Origin: an uncultured Verrucomicrobia subdivision 3 bacterium
GTDB lineage: Bacteria; Verrucomicrobiota; Verrucomicrobiia; Limisphaerales; UBA11358
Direction of reading: 5' to 3'
DNA: 51,202 nucleotides
NCBI GenBank assembly: GCA_903922735.1
Contig: CAIXUZ010000051.1
Coordinates: 1 to 51,202 of the forward strand
Under the pieces are notes generated by a model. That model searched no databases. It was given only the letters and a program-made list of their open reading frames with translations, and was not told the DNA's origin. Made by a program: the position numbers and the translations under genes. Below are positions 50,454-51,202 of the stretch, in pieces; the first letter of the stretch is position 1, and each line of letters opens with the position of its first letter.

Positions 50454-51202
50454 GGTCGGACGTTAACCGCCCGCGTCAGGTTGCAAAATAAAATTCTTCG
50501 GTCCTTGGTTCCGTTTAATCAAAACTCTCGGGCGGTTTTTCAAACTGCCGTCATCGCCGTGGGGCTGGCCGCCGGCGATGGGGCAGGTGGGCTGACTTGA
50601 ATTTCCACTTTCCACTTTGCCTTCGCGATCTTCGCCATCCCAACTAAAACTAATAACTTAAAAATTAAAACTCCCCCTAGATGTTGAATGTTTTCAATTT
50701 CAGCTTTGCATCTTTCGTGAGGTGCCGGCTCCCGATGTTCTGTCTGGACCTTTCTGCCCCCTTTTTAGCTCAGGTTACAGCTAGTTTAAGGTTTGTTTTT
50801 TTCCGTTTTGCTGCTGGCTTTGTGCCCTTTGTTCCTTTGTTGTGAAACCCGGTCTCAGATTTTTTTTGTGTATTTTGTGTGTTTCGTGGTTAAAAAAGGT
50901 TTCCACTTCCCGCTTCCCTAAAACCCGTCAAATATTTTTTCCAGCTATTTTTTCGCTCCGGTTCGTGATCAAGGGGTCTCGATTCGTGCCTGTTCGCAAG
51001 CCGCTTGCCGGCTTGCAAATTTCTGCCAAAACCCGTGCTAAAGTTCGTCGCCATGCCAGCGCAAAAAAATCTGAAAACCGGAAATGGAAGTTTTCCACCC
51101 GCGCCCTATCATCTTCCGCAGCGGAACTCCGAGTTGCAATAATTTCACTGGACACAACTGTATCAATATGTAACAATACACCTAGTTCGGCAGGCCTCGG
51201 TA
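50454..51202. other. gene-free right end with repeat-like tracts
   Basis: No gene is supported. It contains a CTTCGCG-like tract (50619-50640), an AT-rich segment with TTTTGTGTATTTTGTGTG and TTTCGTGGTTAAAAAA (50858-50899) that looks like a dispersed intergenic repeat, and the hairpin at 50996-51016. A 29-codon frame starting at 51053 (MPAQKNLKTGNGSF...) is too short to call. Confidence 0.6.
50996..51016. repeat. GCAAGCCG hairpin
   Basis: GCAAGCCG pairs with CGGCTTGC (8 bp) around a CTTGC loop. No T-run follows, so it is not clearly a terminator; it may be another dispersed hairpin of this genome. Confidence 0.6.

Noticed and set aside
51053..51142. 29-codon ORF MPAQKNLKTGNGSF...
   Set aside because: Too short, no Shine-Dalgarno sequence or family; close to the window end.

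Overview
The window looks like a chromosomal segment of a moderately GC-rich Gram-negative bacterium, most likely Verrucomicrobiota (Pedosphaera/Limisphaerales-like). This rests on recall, not a search: a small protein at 46610-47029 resembles the Planctomycetes/Verrucomicrobia-restricted Minf_1886 family; a PilM/N/O/P-secretin locus sits with TMEM260-like DUF2723 and secreted polysaccharide-degrading enzymes; and gene gaps carry several families of short dispersed repeats. No rRNA, tRNA or CRISPR array was seen.

Layout. 1-1800 is a repeat-rich accessory stretch (21-bp tandem array, mini-hairpins, duplicated fragments) around an AT-rich secreted TPR protein. 1888-4386 is a glycolysis/secretion operon, pgk-tpiA-secG, ending in a strong terminator that overlaps the convergent GH20 gene. 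4399-10035 (minus) holds a GH20 hexosaminidase, leuD, a LacI regulator, nadK, tlyA and a pseudo-receiver. 10032-12328 encodes two PilT-type ATPases. 12381-15956 has a MidA-like methyltransferase facing grpE-dnaJ-rsmE. 16041-19676 is one giant DUF2723 membrane protein fused to TPRs. 20058-23611 has a VOC protein, a LysR regulator and a divergent membrane protein/lipoprotein/radical-SAM set. mntH-uspA and a DUF971 gene follow. 25940-33901 is a type IV pilus/type II secretion-like operon (two prepilins, a PilX-like protein, PilM, PilN, PilO, PilP, secretin); its retraction ATPases may be the PilT pair at 10-12 kb. 34192-38729 has a GT-C-like membrane protein and a two-domain M16 peptidase.

39919-41748 is an island between an rsmB-like gene and acnA: a REP-associated tyrosine transposase (RAYT) gene framed by palindromic REPs, then an unrecognised two-ORF cassette ending at a third, inverted REP. 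This is the best candidate here for something undescribed. Downstream are acnA, two peroxiredoxins (one with a PerR/Fur-like palindrome upstream), a CDP-alcohol phosphatidyltransferase, the Minf_1886 protein with a 43-residue membrane protein, an FAH-family hydrolase, a frameshifted nucleotidyltransferase and a secreted beta-helix protein. The last 750 bases are non-coding and repeat-like.

Integration: much of the window is housekeeping (central carbon metabolism, chaperones, rRNA methylation, oxidative-stress defence) plus envelope machinery. Gene gaps and even coding sequences have been colonised by small palindromic elements: a MITE-like element at 34009-34117, an in-frame palindrome in the M16 gene, and a dispersed repeat that supplies a stop codon at 45970. 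All functional calls come from reading the protein sequences; no database search was run.
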